In this document: positions 7,505 through 16,533 of the stretch, in pieces
How positions within the stretch are numbered: the first letter of the stretch is position 1
Layout of the letters: every line of letters begins with the position of its first letter
NCBI GenBank assembly: GCA_964557975.1
Contig: CAZLCG010000001.1
Location: forward strand, 1-64,000
Source: Fimenecus sp964557975
GTDB lineage: Bacteria > Bacillota > Clostridia > Oscillospirales > Acutalibacteraceae
Direction of reading: 5' to 3'
DNA: 64,000 nucleotides
Translations under genes and position numbers: made by a program
Notes under the pieces: model-generated
Seen by the model: only the letters and a program-made list of their open reading frames with translations
What the model was told of the DNA's origin: nothing
Database searches by the model: none

Positions 7505-8788
7505 TTATTTCTTTTCAATAAGGCTTTTGCCGCCCATATACATTCTCAGCGGCTCGGGTATTCTTACCGTTCCGTCGGCATTAAGATTATTTTCAAGATA
7601 TGCGATCAACATTCTCGGCGGCGCAACAACGGTGTTGTTAAGCGTGTGGGCAAAGTAATTGCCGTCCTTGCCCTTGATTCTGATGCCGAGTCTTCTCGCC
7701 TGCGCGTCACCGAGGTTCGAGCAGGAGCCGACCTCAAAATATTTCTTCTGACGGGGGCTCCACGCCTCAACGTCAAGGCTTTTGACCTTTAAATCCGCCA
7801 AATCGCCCGAACAACATTCCAGCGTTCTTACGGGAATATCAAGACTGCGGAAGAAATCGACCGTATTGTTCCAGAGCCTGTCGTACCACTCGTCGCTGTC
7901 CTCGGGCTTGCAGACAACTACCATTTCCTGCTTCTCGAACTGGTGTATTCTGTAAACTCCTCTTTCCTCAATTCCGTGAGCGCCTACTTCTTTTCTGAAG
8001 CACGGAGAATAGCTTGTAAGCGCCTTGGGAAGCTCGTCCTCGGGTATAATTGTATCAATAAACTTGCCTATCATGGAATGTTCCGACGTACCTATAAGGT
8101 AAAGATCCTCGCCCTCGATTTTATACATCATATTCTCCATTTCCGAGAAGCTCATAACGCCCGTAACAACGTCGCTTCTTATCATAAACGGAGGAACGTA
8201 ATAGGTAAAGCCCCTGTCAATCATAAAATCCCTTGCGTATGATAGAATTGCGGAATGAAGCCTTGCAATATCGCCCGAAAGATAATAGAATCCGTTGCCG
8301 CTTGTTTTTCTTGCGGAGTCAAGGTCAATGCCGTTAAAGGATTCCATTATATCAACGTGATAAGGGATTTCATAATCGGGCACAACGGGCTCGCCGAAAC
8401 GTTCAAGCTCAACATTTTCGCTGTCGTCCTTACCTATGGGAACGTTGGGACCGATAATGTTCGGAATTACCATCATTCTCTTTTTAATCTCGGCGGCAAA
8501 TTCCTCTTCCTTAACCTCAAGGGAGGCAAGCTCGTTTGCGATCTCGGCAACCTTCCGCTTTGTTTTTTCGGCTTCCTCTTTAAGACCCTTTGCCATTAAG
8601 CCGCCGATTTCCTTGCTGATTTTATTGCGGTCTGCACGCAGTGAATCAGCCCTTGTCTTTGCCTCTCTGTACTCCTTATCAAGCTTGATCACCTCGTCAA
8701 CGAGGACAAGCTTTTCATCCTGAAATTTCTTTTTAATGTTTTCTTTTACCGCTTCGGGATTTTCCCTTAAAAATTTAATATCAAGCAT
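7505..8788 (-). CDS. serS: Seryl-tRNA synthetase
   Basis: Encodes 427 residues, the normal size. It charges tRNA-Ser (and tRNA-Sec) with serine in the cytosol. The N-terminal ~110 residues form the long helical tRNA-binding arm (LDIKFLRENPEAVKENIKKKF start, Lys/Glu-rich coiled coil). The catalytic core shows class II motifs: LIGTSEHSMIGKF, the FRKEVGAHG motif 2 loop, and the motif 3 segment NGTVVAPPRML-like (NNTVVAPPRMLIAYLENN). CGGAGGAAG precedes the ATG. It is the last gene of the leftward par block, 26 bases after parB. Confidence 0.97.
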   Translation of the reverse strand: MLDIKFLRENPEAVKENIKKKFQDEKLVLVDEVIKLDKEYREAKTRADSLRADRNKISKEIGGLMAKGLKEEAEKTKRKVAEIANELASLEVKEEEFAAEIKKRMMVIPNIIGPNVPIGKDDSENVELERFGEPVVPDYEIPYHVDIMESFNGIDLDSARKTSGNGFYYLSGDIARLHSAILSYARDFMIDRGFTYYVPPFMIRSDVVTGVMSFSEMENMMYKIEGEDLYLIGTSEHSMIGKFIDTIIPEDELPKALTSYSPCFRKEVGAHGIEERGVYRIHQFEKQEMVVVCKPEDSDEWYDRLWNNTVDFFRSLDIPVRTLECCSGDLADLKVKSLDVEAWSPRQKKYFEVGSCSNLGDAQARRLGIRIKGKDGNYFAHTLNNTVVAPPRMLIAYLENNLNADGTVRIPEPLRMYMGGKSLIEKK

Positions 8789-8814
8789 TTTTCTTCCTCC
8801 GAAAAAATAATTAT

Positions 8815-9678
8815 TTATTCCGGCTCGTCAATCTGCATTGCGAGCTTTTCAAGATCCTGCTTTGAGAAAAATTCGATTTCAAGCGTACCCTTGCCTCCGT
8901 TTGAGACAAAAACCTTGACCTTTCTGGAAAGCACGTTTGAAAGCGCAATTTCAACCTCGTCATAGTATTTATCACGCTTTTTAACTCTTTTTTCGGGCGA
9001 TTGCCTGTCTTTCTTTTCCCTCTTTGCAAGCCGTTCGACCTCACGGACGGAAATACCGTCCCTTACAACCGTCTGCGCAATTCTTGACGCCTCGGTTTTA
9101 TCCTCAACCGCCAAAAGCGCTCTTGCGTGTCCCATTGATATTTTGCCGTCTTTAACAAGCTGTAAAATATCCTCGGGCAAGTTCAAAAGCCTTAACGTGT
9201 TGGTAACCGCCGTCCTTGACTTGCCGACGCGCTTCGCCGCCTCCTCTTGGGTAAGCCCGAATGCGTCAATCAGAGTTTTTATGCCCTGAGCCTCCTCGAC
9301 GGCGTTTAAATCCTCTCTTTGCAGGTTTTCAATAAGAGCAAATACGCTCTCCTCCTCGTCGGTCATCTCCCTGACGGTTACGGGAACCTCTGTAAGTCCC
9401 GCCATCCTTGCCGCGCGGTAACGTCTTTCTCCCGCGACAAGCCTGTAGCTGCCGTCGGGCATCGGGCGCACCAAAAGCGGCTGTAAAACGCCATGCTCCT
9501 TAATACTCTGCGAAAGCTCGGAAAGGCTTTCGGGTTCAAAGTTCTTTCTCGGCTGTTCCCTGTTCGGCTCGATTTCGTTAATTGAAAGCTTAACCGACTC
9601 TCCGCCTGCGGATTCAACGGAATTATCGTAGATAAGCGCGTTTATGCCCTTTCCGAGCCCGCCTTTTTTTACTGCCAT
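8815..9678 (-). CDS. parB: Chromosome partitioning protein ParB (Spo0J type)
   Basis: Encodes 287 residues. ParB loads as a CTP-dependent clamp at parS and spreads to condense the origin. The CTP-binding motif is seen as GERRYRAARMAGL near residue 80-92, an upstream NREQPRKNFEPESL motif near 34, and the HTH in LTQEEAAKRVGKSRTAVTNTLRLLNLPEDI near residue 140. The C-terminal dimerisation segment (GKGTLEIEFFSKQDLEKLAMQI) follows a Lys-rich linker. In the parA operon but separated from parA by a lipoprotein gene. Two parS sites are in the window. Confidence 0.95.
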   Translation of the reverse strand: MAVKKGGLGKGINALIYDNSVESAGGESVKLSINEIEPNREQPRKNFEPESLSELSQSIKEHGVLQPLLVRPMPDGSYRLVAGERRYRAARMAGLTEVPVTVREMTDEEESVFALIENLQREDLNAVEEAQGIKTLIDAFGLTQEEAAKRVGKSRTAVTNTLRLLNLPEDILQLVKDGKISMGHARALLAVEDKTEASRIAQTVVRDGISVREVERLAKREKKDRQSPEKRVKKRDKYYDEVEIALSNVLSRKVKVFVSNGGKGTLEIEFFSKQDLEKLAMQIDEPE

Positions 9679-9693
9679 CTTTTCACCGTCCTT

Positions 9694-10284
9694 TTATTGT
9701 TCGTTATATGCTTCGTATTCTTCCGGATTGTTCTGCTTAAAATAGTCCTCGCCTAAAAACGACAGGGCGTTCTGATTGTTCGGCGCGGTAGTTATTACAG
9801 CGTAAATACCGCCCGAATACCAAATGTAATTCACCTTTCCCGAGCTGCTGTTTACCTTTACGGATCTGCCGTATAAAGAATTATACCGATTTATCGCTTC
9901 GTCTAAATCAAAGCCGGTATCGCTTGTTGAAATATACTGAATCTCGCACAGACGAAGATCGCCGTCGTAAATAAAATACATCGTGCTTTCAAGCCCGTCC
10001 GCGACAAAATCAAGTCCCTGCCTGTTTACGGTGAAAAACGCAATTCCGCTGTCGGTTATGGAAATCGGAACCGAAACGCCCAAGGCGGTCTGCGTTTCCT
10101 CGGCGGACATACCCATCTGCACACCGAATACCGAATACTCGCTGTATTTATATGAAACCGCTTCGGTGGTTTCCTCTTCGGTGGTAACAATCGGCGCAGG
10201 TTCAAACGGCTCGGGCTCTCCGCAGGAAGTGAGAAAAACGGAAAGGACAACAAACAGCAGAGCTGTGATTTTCACCTTTTTCAT
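9694..10284 (-). CDS. Predicted lipoprotein inserted between parA and parB
   Basis: Encodes 196 residues. The N-terminus KKVKITALLFVVLSVFLTSC is a lipoprotein signal peptide with lipobox LTSC and the lipidated Cys at position 21. A Thr/Glu-rich stretch (residues ~30-45) then leads into an unrecognised globular domain with GVQMGMSAEETQTALG, the kind of repeat found in small bacterial lipoproteins that look like SmpA/PepSY-type folds; the resemblance is weak. I do not know its function. It lies 15 bases after parA and 15 before parB on the same strand, so is very likely cotranscribed. ATG at 10284 chosen because GGGAG is nine bases upstream; an ATG three codons earlier is too close to it. Confidence 0.75.
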   Translation of the reverse strand: MKKVKITALLFVVLSVFLTSCGEPEPFEPAPIVTTEEETTEAVSYKYSEYSVFGVQMGMSAEETQTALGVSVPISITDSGIAFFTVNRQGLDFVADGLESTMYFIYDGDLRLCEIQYISTSDTGFDLDEAINRYNSLYGRSVKVNSSSGKVNYIWYSGGIYAVITTAPNNQNALSFLGEDYFKQNNPEEYEAYNEQ

Positions 10285-10299
10285 TGAAAACATCTCCCG

Positions 10300-11061
10300 T
10301 CAGTTCTTTTTTAAAAATTCCTCGGCAAGCGCCGCATACGCCGCCGCCCCCTTCGAGCTTTTATCGTAATACATTACGGGTTCGCCGAAGCTCGGAGCTT
10401 CCGAAAGCCTTACGTTTCTCGGAATAGACGCGGAATAAACCTTTTGAGGGAAGAACCTCTTGACCTCGTCAACAACCTGACTTGTTAAATTAAGCCTGCC
10501 GTCATACATAGTGAGAAGCACGCCCTCGATTTCTATGCTCGGATTATACAGTCTTTTTATCTGCCTTACGGTTGCCATAAGCTGAGCCAGACCCTCAAGA
10601 GCGTAGTACTCGCATTGAATGGGGACTAAAAAGCTGTCGCTCGCGCAAAGCGCGTTAATTGTTATAAGCCCCAAGGACGGCGGACAGTCAAGAAAAATAA
10701 AATCGTAATTGTCCCATATCTCCGCAAGCGCCGTTTTAACAAGATTTTCGCGCTTTTCAATGCCGATCATTTCAACCTCCGCGCCTGCAAGGTTAATGTT
10801 TGAAGGCAGCAAATCAACATTTTTAAATTTTGTGTTGATTAAAATTTCGGAAGCCTTTACTCCGTTAATAATCATATCATATGTTGAATTTTTTATATCT
10901 CTTTTATTTATACCGTAACCGCTTGTGGAATTGCCCTGAGGGTCAATATCTACAAGCAATACCCTCCTGCCGAGCGCACCGATTGCTGCGGAAAGGTTAA
11001 CGGCGGTCGTGGTTTTGCCCACTCCGCCCTTTTGGTTTATTACAGAAACGGTTTTTGCCAT
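10300..11061 (-). CDS. parA: Chromosome partitioning ATPase ParA (Soj)
   Basis: Encodes 253 residues. ParA is a deviant-Walker ATPase that works with ParB in origin segregation and, in its Soj form, regulates DnaA. Seen motifs: NQKGGVGKTTTAVNLSAA (deviant Walker A, signature lysine at residue 11), VDIDPQGNSTSG, and FIFLDCPPSLGLITINAL (Walker B region). Length and start are typical of Soj. First gene of parA-lipoprotein-parB; a perfect parS lies about 115 bases upstream of its start. Confidence 0.96.
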   Translation of the reverse strand: MAKTVSVINQKGGVGKTTTAVNLSAAIGALGRRVLLVDIDPQGNSTSGYGINKRDIKNSTYDMIINGVKASEILINTKFKNVDLLPSNINLAGAEVEMIGIEKRENLVKTALAEIWDNYDFIFLDCPPSLGLITINALCASDSFLVPIQCEYYALEGLAQLMATVRQIKRLYNPSIEIEGVLLTMYDGRLNLTSQVVDEVKRFFPQKVYSASIPRNVRLSEAPSFGEPVMYYDKSSKGAAAYAALAEEFLKKN

Positions 11062-11173
11062 TTATCGTTTCAACTCCGTAAATACAATTATCTTTGACAT
11101 TTAAATCCGTGTTTTAGATTATATCATAAAGCGCAGTAAAAATAAATACCTTTAAAAAAAAATATGTAAAACC

Positions 11174-11189
11174 TGTTTCACGTGAAACA
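11174..11189. promoter_or_regulatory. parS: parS site, perfect 16-mer
   Basis: TGTTTCACGTGAAACA, identical to the Firmicutes parS consensus for ParB/Spo0J. Lies between parA and the second parB gene. Confidence 0.95.
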
Positions 11190-11339
11190 ATGCGAAACGA
11201 CGGCCATGGGAGAGATTTCCCGTGACCGCCGTTTCGCTGTGGATGTGGGGTGTGAAAGAGAAGGATATGGGTATATAAAAACGACAACTGTAACAGGGGT
11301 AGTATTACCGCTGCCGATTTTACCGATTAAAAAATCAAA

Positions 11340-12176
11340 CTATACAGCCTCGTCCGCATCGCCCGGAAGCGAGATCCTTAGCTGTTCGGTTTTCGGTATT
11401 CTTACCGTATATTCTATATATTCCTCGGTTTCGCTTCGCGCCGCATCGGCATCAACGCCTGCACGTCTTATCGTATCAACCGCATGGTTTAACGTATTTA
11501 TAAAGACGCGTACGTCCCTTATGCCTCTGATTGCGCTTTTCTGCTTTTTATTTTTTCCGAGCATCTGCTCAACAAGCCTTTCGCTTTCGGTTATATTCAG
11601 ATGCCTGTCAGCCATAATGCTCAAGGCTCTCGCGCGCTGTGTGTCGTCTTCAAGGGCAAGGAGAGCTCTCGCATGGCGTTCGGTAAGCCCCGATTTGCTC
11701 AGCTTATAACGCATTTCCTCCGGCAGACGCAAAATTCTTAACTTATTTGAGAGCACCGAAGGCGCTATGCCGAGCTTTCTTGCAACGTCTTCAAGGCTCA
11801 TACCGTAGTCGCTTATCAGCCTTTCAAACGCCTCCGCTTCTTCAAAGAAATCGAGCTGCTGCCGCTGTAAATTTTCCGATAAAGAAAATACTGCCGAGGT
11901 TTCGGCGTCTGTATTTACAATAATTGCGGGTATTTGTTTGATCCCTACAAGCCTTGCCGCCCTTAAACGCCTTTCCCCTGCTATCAGCTCAAATTTCCCG
12001 TCTTCCGTTCTTCTGACGGTTATCGGCTGTAAAATTCCGTTCTCCCTTATGCTTGAAGCGAGATTTTCAAGCTCCTCATAATCAAATCTTTTTCTCGGCT
12101 GATTGGGATTGGGCAGTATAAGCTCCTGCGGAATACCGTAAACCTCCGCAGAGCATTTTATTTTTTGCTGTTTCAT
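11340..12176 (-). CDS. Second ParB-family protein, Noc position
   Basis: Encodes 278 residues. It has the ParB N-terminal domain (NPNQPRKRFDYEELENLASSIRENG), the CTP-binding motif GERRLRAARLVGI, and an HTH (MSLEDVARKLGIAPSVLSNKLRILRLPEEM). It sits directly after rsmG, the place of noc in Bacillus, where Noc is a ParB paralogue that protects the nucleoid from division. Whether it is a true Noc cannot be decided: no Noc site (ATTTCCCGGGAAAT) was noticed. Start fixed at 12176 by GGAGGTG five bases upstream; the open frame extends 27 codons further without a ribosome site. Confidence 0.85.
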   Translation of the reverse strand: MKQQKIKCSAEVYGIPQELILPNPNQPRKRFDYEELENLASSIRENGILQPITVRRTEDGKFELIAGERRLRAARLVGIKQIPAIIVNTDAETSAVFSLSENLQRQQLDFFEEAEAFERLISDYGMSLEDVARKLGIAPSVLSNKLRILRLPEEMRYKLSKSGLTERHARALLALEDDTQRARALSIMADRHLNITESERLVEQMLGKNKKQKSAIRGIRDVRVFINTLNHAVDTIRRAGVDADAARSETEEYIEYTVRIPKTEQLRISLPGDADEAV

Positions 12177-12286
12177 AAAAACACCTCCGCAGCGCTTGTC
12201 CTGTGAACATAGAATACCACTGCGAAGGCTGATTTGTAAAGAAAAACCGTTCGTCAAAAAACAACGGAGTTTGGGCGTTTGTCCCG

Positions 12287-13003
12287 TTATTTTATAGGGG
12301 ATTTTGCGATTTTTGCCGAAGCTCTCGGATATTTTATCGGAGTTTGCGATTTTTTTCTTATAATAATTATTCTTCTGGGGGTGTTTTCGACAAGATTGAA
12401 CACATTATCCGCCTCAATTTTTCCGCCTAAGACGGATATTGCTTTTTTTGCCCCGTCAATTTCTTCGTCCGAGGACGCTCCCTTCATTGAAATGAAGCTC
12501 CCGCCGACCTTGACGAACGGCAGACAGTACTCGGAAAGACTTGTTAAATTCGCCACCGCCCTTGCCGCCGCAAAGTCGTATTTTTCGCGGTATTCTTCCT
12601 TTTTTCCAAATTCCTCCGCCCTGCCGTGAAGGATTTTACCTTCAACGCCTGTTTCCGACAAAACGCTGTCTATAAAGGATAATTTCTTTTTTGTGCCGTC
12701 CAAAAAGGTGACCTTAAGATCGGGACGGACAAGAAGCATAACAAGCCCCGGAAATCCCGCGCCCGTACCTACATCTATTACCGACGAGCCTTCGGGGAAA
12801 TCCGCATATTTAAAAACGCTTAGGCTGTCGGCAAAATGCTTCACGGTGATGTCGTCAGGCTCGGTAATTGCCGTAAGATTGAACATTTTATTGGTTTCCG
12901 CCAGCATTTCCGCATATTTGTTAAGCCTTTCAAAAGCCGAGAAATCCGTTTTTATATTACAATTCTCCGTGACCTTTAAAAGCAAAGCCTTATTCAACAG
13001 CAT
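12287..13003 (-). CDS. rsmG: 16S rRNA (guanine-527 N7) methyltransferase
   Basis: Encodes 238 residues, normal for RsmG/GidB, which methylates G527 of 16S rRNA with S-adenosylmethionine. The SAM-binding loop VIDVGTGAGFPGLVMLL is at residues ~72-90, and KFADSLS-like HFADSLSVFKY and AARAVANLTSLSEYCLP are family motifs. The ATG directly follows the mnmG stop (TAAATG), and its ribosome site AAGGAGG is in the last codons of mnmG, so translation is coupled. Confidence 0.95.
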   Translation of the reverse strand: MLLNKALLLKVTENCNIKTDFSAFERLNKYAEMLAETNKMFNLTAITEPDDITVKHFADSLSVFKYADFPEGSSVIDVGTGAGFPGLVMLLVRPDLKVTFLDGTKKKLSFIDSVLSETGVEGKILHGRAEEFGKKEEYREKYDFAAARAVANLTSLSEYCLPFVKVGGSFISMKGASSDEEIDGAKKAISVLGGKIEADNVFNLVENTPRRIIIIRKKSQTPIKYPRASAKIAKSPIK

Positions 13004-14875
13004 TTACCTGCCCTCCTTTGCAAGATAAATCAACAAAACGGATATATCGGCAGGTGAAACTCCGCTTATCCTCGAAGCCTGCCCGACGCTGCGCGGACGA
13101 ACCTCGGAAAGCTTCTCGCGAGCCTCAAGGCGAAGCCCGTCGATTTTATTGTAATCAATATTATCGGGAAAAAGCTTTACCTCAAGACGGCGCATTTCGT
13201 TTATCTGCGCCTGCTGTCTTTTGATGTAACCGTCATATTTAAGCTCAATTTCAACCTGTTCAAAAACCTCCGGCGGCAAATCGGGACGGTTTTTATCAAA
13301 CGGCGTAAGATTTTCATAATTCAGCTGCGGTCTTTTTATCAGCTCCGAAAGCTTTACGCCTGTTTTCAGCGGCGATGTTCCGCATAAAACAAGCAGCTGC
13401 TGAAGCCCGTCGGATACGGGGATTGAAGTTTCTCTTACCCTTTTAAGCTCGTTTTTAATCATTTCCAGCTTTTTCCGGAATTTTCTGTATCTTTCTTCGG
13501 AGATAAGCCCGATTTCATATCCGTACGGGGTCAATCTTATATCGGCGTTATCCTGCCTTAACAAAAGCCTGTATTCCGAACGCGAGGTCATCATCCTGTA
13601 TGGATCCGAGCAGCCCTTTGTAACAAGGTCGTCAATCAGCGTGCCTATATATGAGGATGCGCGGTCGAGAATAAACGGCTCTTTGCCCAGAACCTTAAAA
13701 GCGGCGTTAATCCCCGCTATAAGTCCTTGCGCCGCCGCCTCCTCATATCCTGACGAGCCGTTAAACTGCCCCGCGCCGAACAGCCCCGACAGCGACAAAA
13801 ATTCAAGGCTCGGCTTTAAAGCAAGCGGGTCGACGCAGTCATATTCAATCGCGTAAGCAGTACGCATAACCTCAACGTTTTCAAGACCTTTAACAGTCCT
13901 TAAAAATTTTAACTGAACATCCTCGGGAAGCGATGAGGACATACCCTGAAGGTATAATTCCTCCGTGTCAAGCCCGCAGGGCTCTATAAAAAACTGATGC
14001 CTGAGTTTTTCGGGGAAACGCACAATTTTATCCTCAAAGCTCGGACAGTAACGGGGGCCTACGCCCTCAATTTTACCGCTGTATAATGGGGATTTATCAA
14101 GATTATCAAGTATTACCTGCTTTGTGTCGTCATTAGTATAAGCGATATAGCAAAAGGATTTATTTTCGGGGACGCCCTCGGTTTCAAATGAAAAAGGAAC
14201 GTTTGCCTCATCGCCCTCTTGCTTTTCAAGCTCGGAAAAATCAACGCTTCTGCGGTTCACCCTTGACGGAGTTCCTGTTTTAAACCGGCGCAGAGGTATT
14301 CCGAGCTCTTTAAGCGAAGCCGACAAATCGGTCGCGGGGAACATACCGTCAGGTCCGCTTTCATAGGATACGTCGCCTATATATACCCTGCCGCCCAAAA
14401 AAGTACCCGTGGCAAGTATTACACACCTTGCGGTATAAACCGCCTCAAGTCTTGTTTTAAGCCGCCATAATTCTTCGTCGGTTCTTGAAAGAGAAATAAT
14501 CTCCGCCTGCTTTACGTCGAGATTTTCCTGCAATTCAAGCGTATGCTTCATAACCTTGGAATACTCTCGGCGGTCAATCTGCGCGCGAAGAGAATGTACC
14601 GCGGGACCCTTTCCCCTGTTTAACATTCTCGTTTGAATTTGAGTTTTATCCGCCGCCTTGCCCATTTCGCCGCCGAGAGCGTCGATTTCACGGACAAGAT
14701 GTCCCTTTGATGTGCCGCCGATTGACGGATTGCAAGGCATATTGCCGATTGAGTCAAGGTTAATGGTGAAAACAACCGTTTTCGCCCCAAGTCTTGCAGA
14801 GGCAAGCGCGGCTTCAATTCCCGCATGTCCCGCGCCGATAACGGCAACATCATATTCCTTTGCAAAGTATTCCAT
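13004..14875 (-). CDS. mnmG: tRNA uridine-34 carboxymethylaminomethyl enzyme, FAD subunit
   Basis: Encodes 623 residues. With MnmE it installs the carboxymethylaminomethyl group at wobble U34 using FAD, NADH and methylene-THF. N-terminus YDVAVIGAGHAGIEAALASARLG is the FAD Rossmann loop; NPSIGGTSKGHLVREIDALGGEMG, RGPAVHSLRAQIDRREYS-like GKGPAVHSLRAQ, and the C-terminal tRNA-binding domain ending RISGVSPADISVLLIYL are all present. Start at 14875 is chosen for AGAGG seven bases before the ATG; a longer frame to 14932 would read through the parS site and has no ribosome site. Confidence 0.96.
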   Translation of the reverse strand: MEYFAKEYDVAVIGAGHAGIEAALASARLGAKTVVFTINLDSIGNMPCNPSIGGTSKGHLVREIDALGGEMGKAADKTQIQTRMLNRGKGPAVHSLRAQIDRREYSKVMKHTLELQENLDVKQAEIISLSRTDEELWRLKTRLEAVYTARCVILATGTFLGGRVYIGDVSYESGPDGMFPATDLSASLKELGIPLRRFKTGTPSRVNRRSVDFSELEKQEGDEANVPFSFETEGVPENKSFCYIAYTNDDTKQVILDNLDKSPLYSGKIEGVGPRYCPSFEDKIVRFPEKLRHQFFIEPCGLDTEELYLQGMSSSLPEDVQLKFLRTVKGLENVEVMRTAYAIEYDCVDPLALKPSLEFLSLSGLFGAGQFNGSSGYEEAAAQGLIAGINAAFKVLGKEPFILDRASSYIGTLIDDLVTKGCSDPYRMMTSRSEYRLLLRQDNADIRLTPYGYEIGLISEERYRKFRKKLEMIKNELKRVRETSIPVSDGLQQLLVLCGTSPLKTGVKLSELIKRPQLNYENLTPFDKNRPDLPPEVFEQVEIELKYDGYIKRQQAQINEMRRLEVKLFPDNIDYNKIDGLRLEAREKLSEVRPRSVGQASRISGVSPADISVLLIYLAKEGR

Positions 14876-14915
14876 ATCATTACCTCTGAGCGTATCTGTA
14901 AGCAAATATCGTTTA

Positions 14916-14931
14916 AGTTTCACGTGAAACA
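14916..14931. promoter_or_regulatory. parS: parS site, 15 of 16 match
   Basis: AGTTTCACGTGAAACA differs from the parS consensus only at the first base. Lies upstream of mnmG. Confidence 0.9.
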
Positions 14932-15054
14932 ACTAAAAGCAATCTTATTTTGAATAAATTTGTATGCATCCCTTTGCACAAGAGAATCCAAAACATACTT
15001 TCTCTCAACTTTTACAGCATCTGTTCCGTAAAATTTTTAAATATACTTTAAGCA

Positions 15055-16416
15055 CTATTTTCCGACGCAGAATTGAGAAAAAATTTCGTTAACAATGCTT
15101 TCGGTCGCCCTCTCGCCCGTCAATGCGTCAAGTTTTTCAACCGCAACATCAATATTAACATTGATTGCGTCTCTCGTAATTCCCGATTTTAATGCTGTTT
15201 CGGCTTCTTTTATGCTTTCAAGCGCCGCCGAACAGCACGCGAGCTGTCTTTCATTCATAAGAACAGCCGCCGAGGTATCAAAATCCTCTGTGCCGAGCGC
15301 GTCAGCTACGGCTTTTTCAAGCTCCGACAGCCCATTTTGATTTTTTGCAGACATATAAACAACATATTTATAATTTTTGTCGATTATCTCTGTGTTTATT
15401 ACTGTTTTGAGGTCTGTTTTATTTATAACGGCAATCGCTTTTTTTCCCTCGCAGAGTGAAAAGATTTTTTCATCCTCCGAATTAAGCTCCTGCGAAGCGT
15501 CAAAAACAGAAAGAATAAGCGCGGACTTTTCGGTTTTGCGCTCAGTTCTCGATACGCCGATTTTCTCAACCGTGTCAGTCGTTTTGTGAAGCCCCGCCGT
15601 GTCCGCAAGACGCAAAACGACGCCGCCGAGTGTAACGGTTTCTTCAACAATATCCCTTGTTGTTCCGGCAACGGAGGTGACTATTGATTTGTCATACCCC
15701 GTGAGAAGGTTCATCAAGGTTGATTTCCCGACGTTGGGCCGCCCTATAATTGCGGTTTCGACGCCCTCAATGACCGCCTGACCGACGTCAAAGCGGTTTA
15801 TAAGGGCTGTAAGCTCCCTGTCGGCGTCAAGCAAGGCTTTTTTGAGCTTATCATCCGATAAATCCTCAATTTCATCATCGGGATAATCAACCCATGCCGC
15901 CAAATAAGCTGCGGTTCTTTTTAACCCGCTCGAAATATCCGATATTTTTTTGTAAAGCGCTCCGTCAAGGGTATTGAGCGCCGCAGCTCTCGCCTGCTCG
16001 GACTTTGCGGAAATTATATTCATAACCGACTCCGCCTCGGTCAAATCCATTTTACCGTTTAAAAAAGCGCGCTTGGTAAACTCGCCCGCTTCGGCAGGAG
16101 CCGCTCCGCTTGAGAGAGCCGCCCTTAATACCTGCTTGGTCACAAATAATCCGCCGTGACAGGAAATTTCAACAACATCCTCGCCCGTATAGCTTTTCGG
16201 CGCTCTGAAAACAAGCGCGACCGCCTCGTCAATGTATTTGCCGTTAAAAACCACCTTACCGAACAAGGCTCGGTAGCCCTTCAGTTTTTTTAATTCGGCG
16301 CCTGATACGCTTTTGAATATTCTGTCGGCTACAGACAGGGCATTTTCGCCTGAAATTCTGACAATTCCTATTCCGCCTGCCGCCTGACCTGTTGATATTG
16401 CCGCGATTGTACTCAT
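15055..16416 (-). CDS. mnmE: tRNA modification GTPase MnmE
   Basis: Encodes 453 residues. Partner GTPase of MnmG in wobble uridine modification. The N-terminal folate-binding domain opens with TIAAISTGQAAGGIGIVRISG; the G domain shows GRPNVGKSTLMNLL, the DTAGLH switch II and NKTD. The C-terminal FCVGK carries the conserved catalytic cysteine. Separated from jag upstream by a terminator, so it probably has its own promoter, which I could not place with confidence. Confidence 0.97.
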   Translation of the reverse strand: MSTIAAISTGQAAGGIGIVRISGENALSVADRIFKSVSGAELKKLKGYRALFGKVVFNGKYIDEAVALVFRAPKSYTGEDVVEISCHGGLFVTKQVLRAALSSGAAPAEAGEFTKRAFLNGKMDLTEAESVMNIISAKSEQARAAALNTLDGALYKKISDISSGLKRTAAYLAAWVDYPDDEIEDLSDDKLKKALLDADRELTALINRFDVGQAVIEGVETAIIGRPNVGKSTLMNLLTGYDKSIVTSVAGTTRDIVEETVTLGGVVLRLADTAGLHKTTDTVEKIGVSRTERKTEKSALILSVFDASQELNSEDEKIFSLCEGKKAIAVINKTDLKTVINTEIIDKNYKYVVYMSAKNQNGLSELEKAVADALGTEDFDTSAAVLMNERQLACCSAALESIKEAETALKSGITRDAINVNIDVAVEKLDALTGERATESIVNEIFSQFCVGK

Positions 16417-16443
16417 TTTTTCACCACGCTTTAAACAAAAACA

Positions 16444-16480
16444 AATAAAAAATCGGGTGAGGAGCTTCCCCGCCCGATTT
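16444..16480 (-). terminator. Intrinsic terminator downstream of jag
   Basis: Leftward perfect stem AAATCGGG/CCCGATTT around a 15-base loop, followed by a T run. It separates the rpmH-jag unit from mnmE-mnmG-rsmG. Confidence 0.8.
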
Positions 16481-16533
16481 CAAACGAGGGATAACCCTCT
16501 TAGCGCACTTTTCCGTATGGAACGTGCCGCAGT

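Noticed and set aside
11236..11248. DnaA box candidate (reverse complement ACATCCACA) near parS
   Set aside because: Two mismatches from TTATNCACA and isolated; weak as evidence for DnaA binding.
14876..14932. N-terminal extension of mnmG
   Set aside because: It would translate the parS site; AGAGG is placed for the ATG at 14875.
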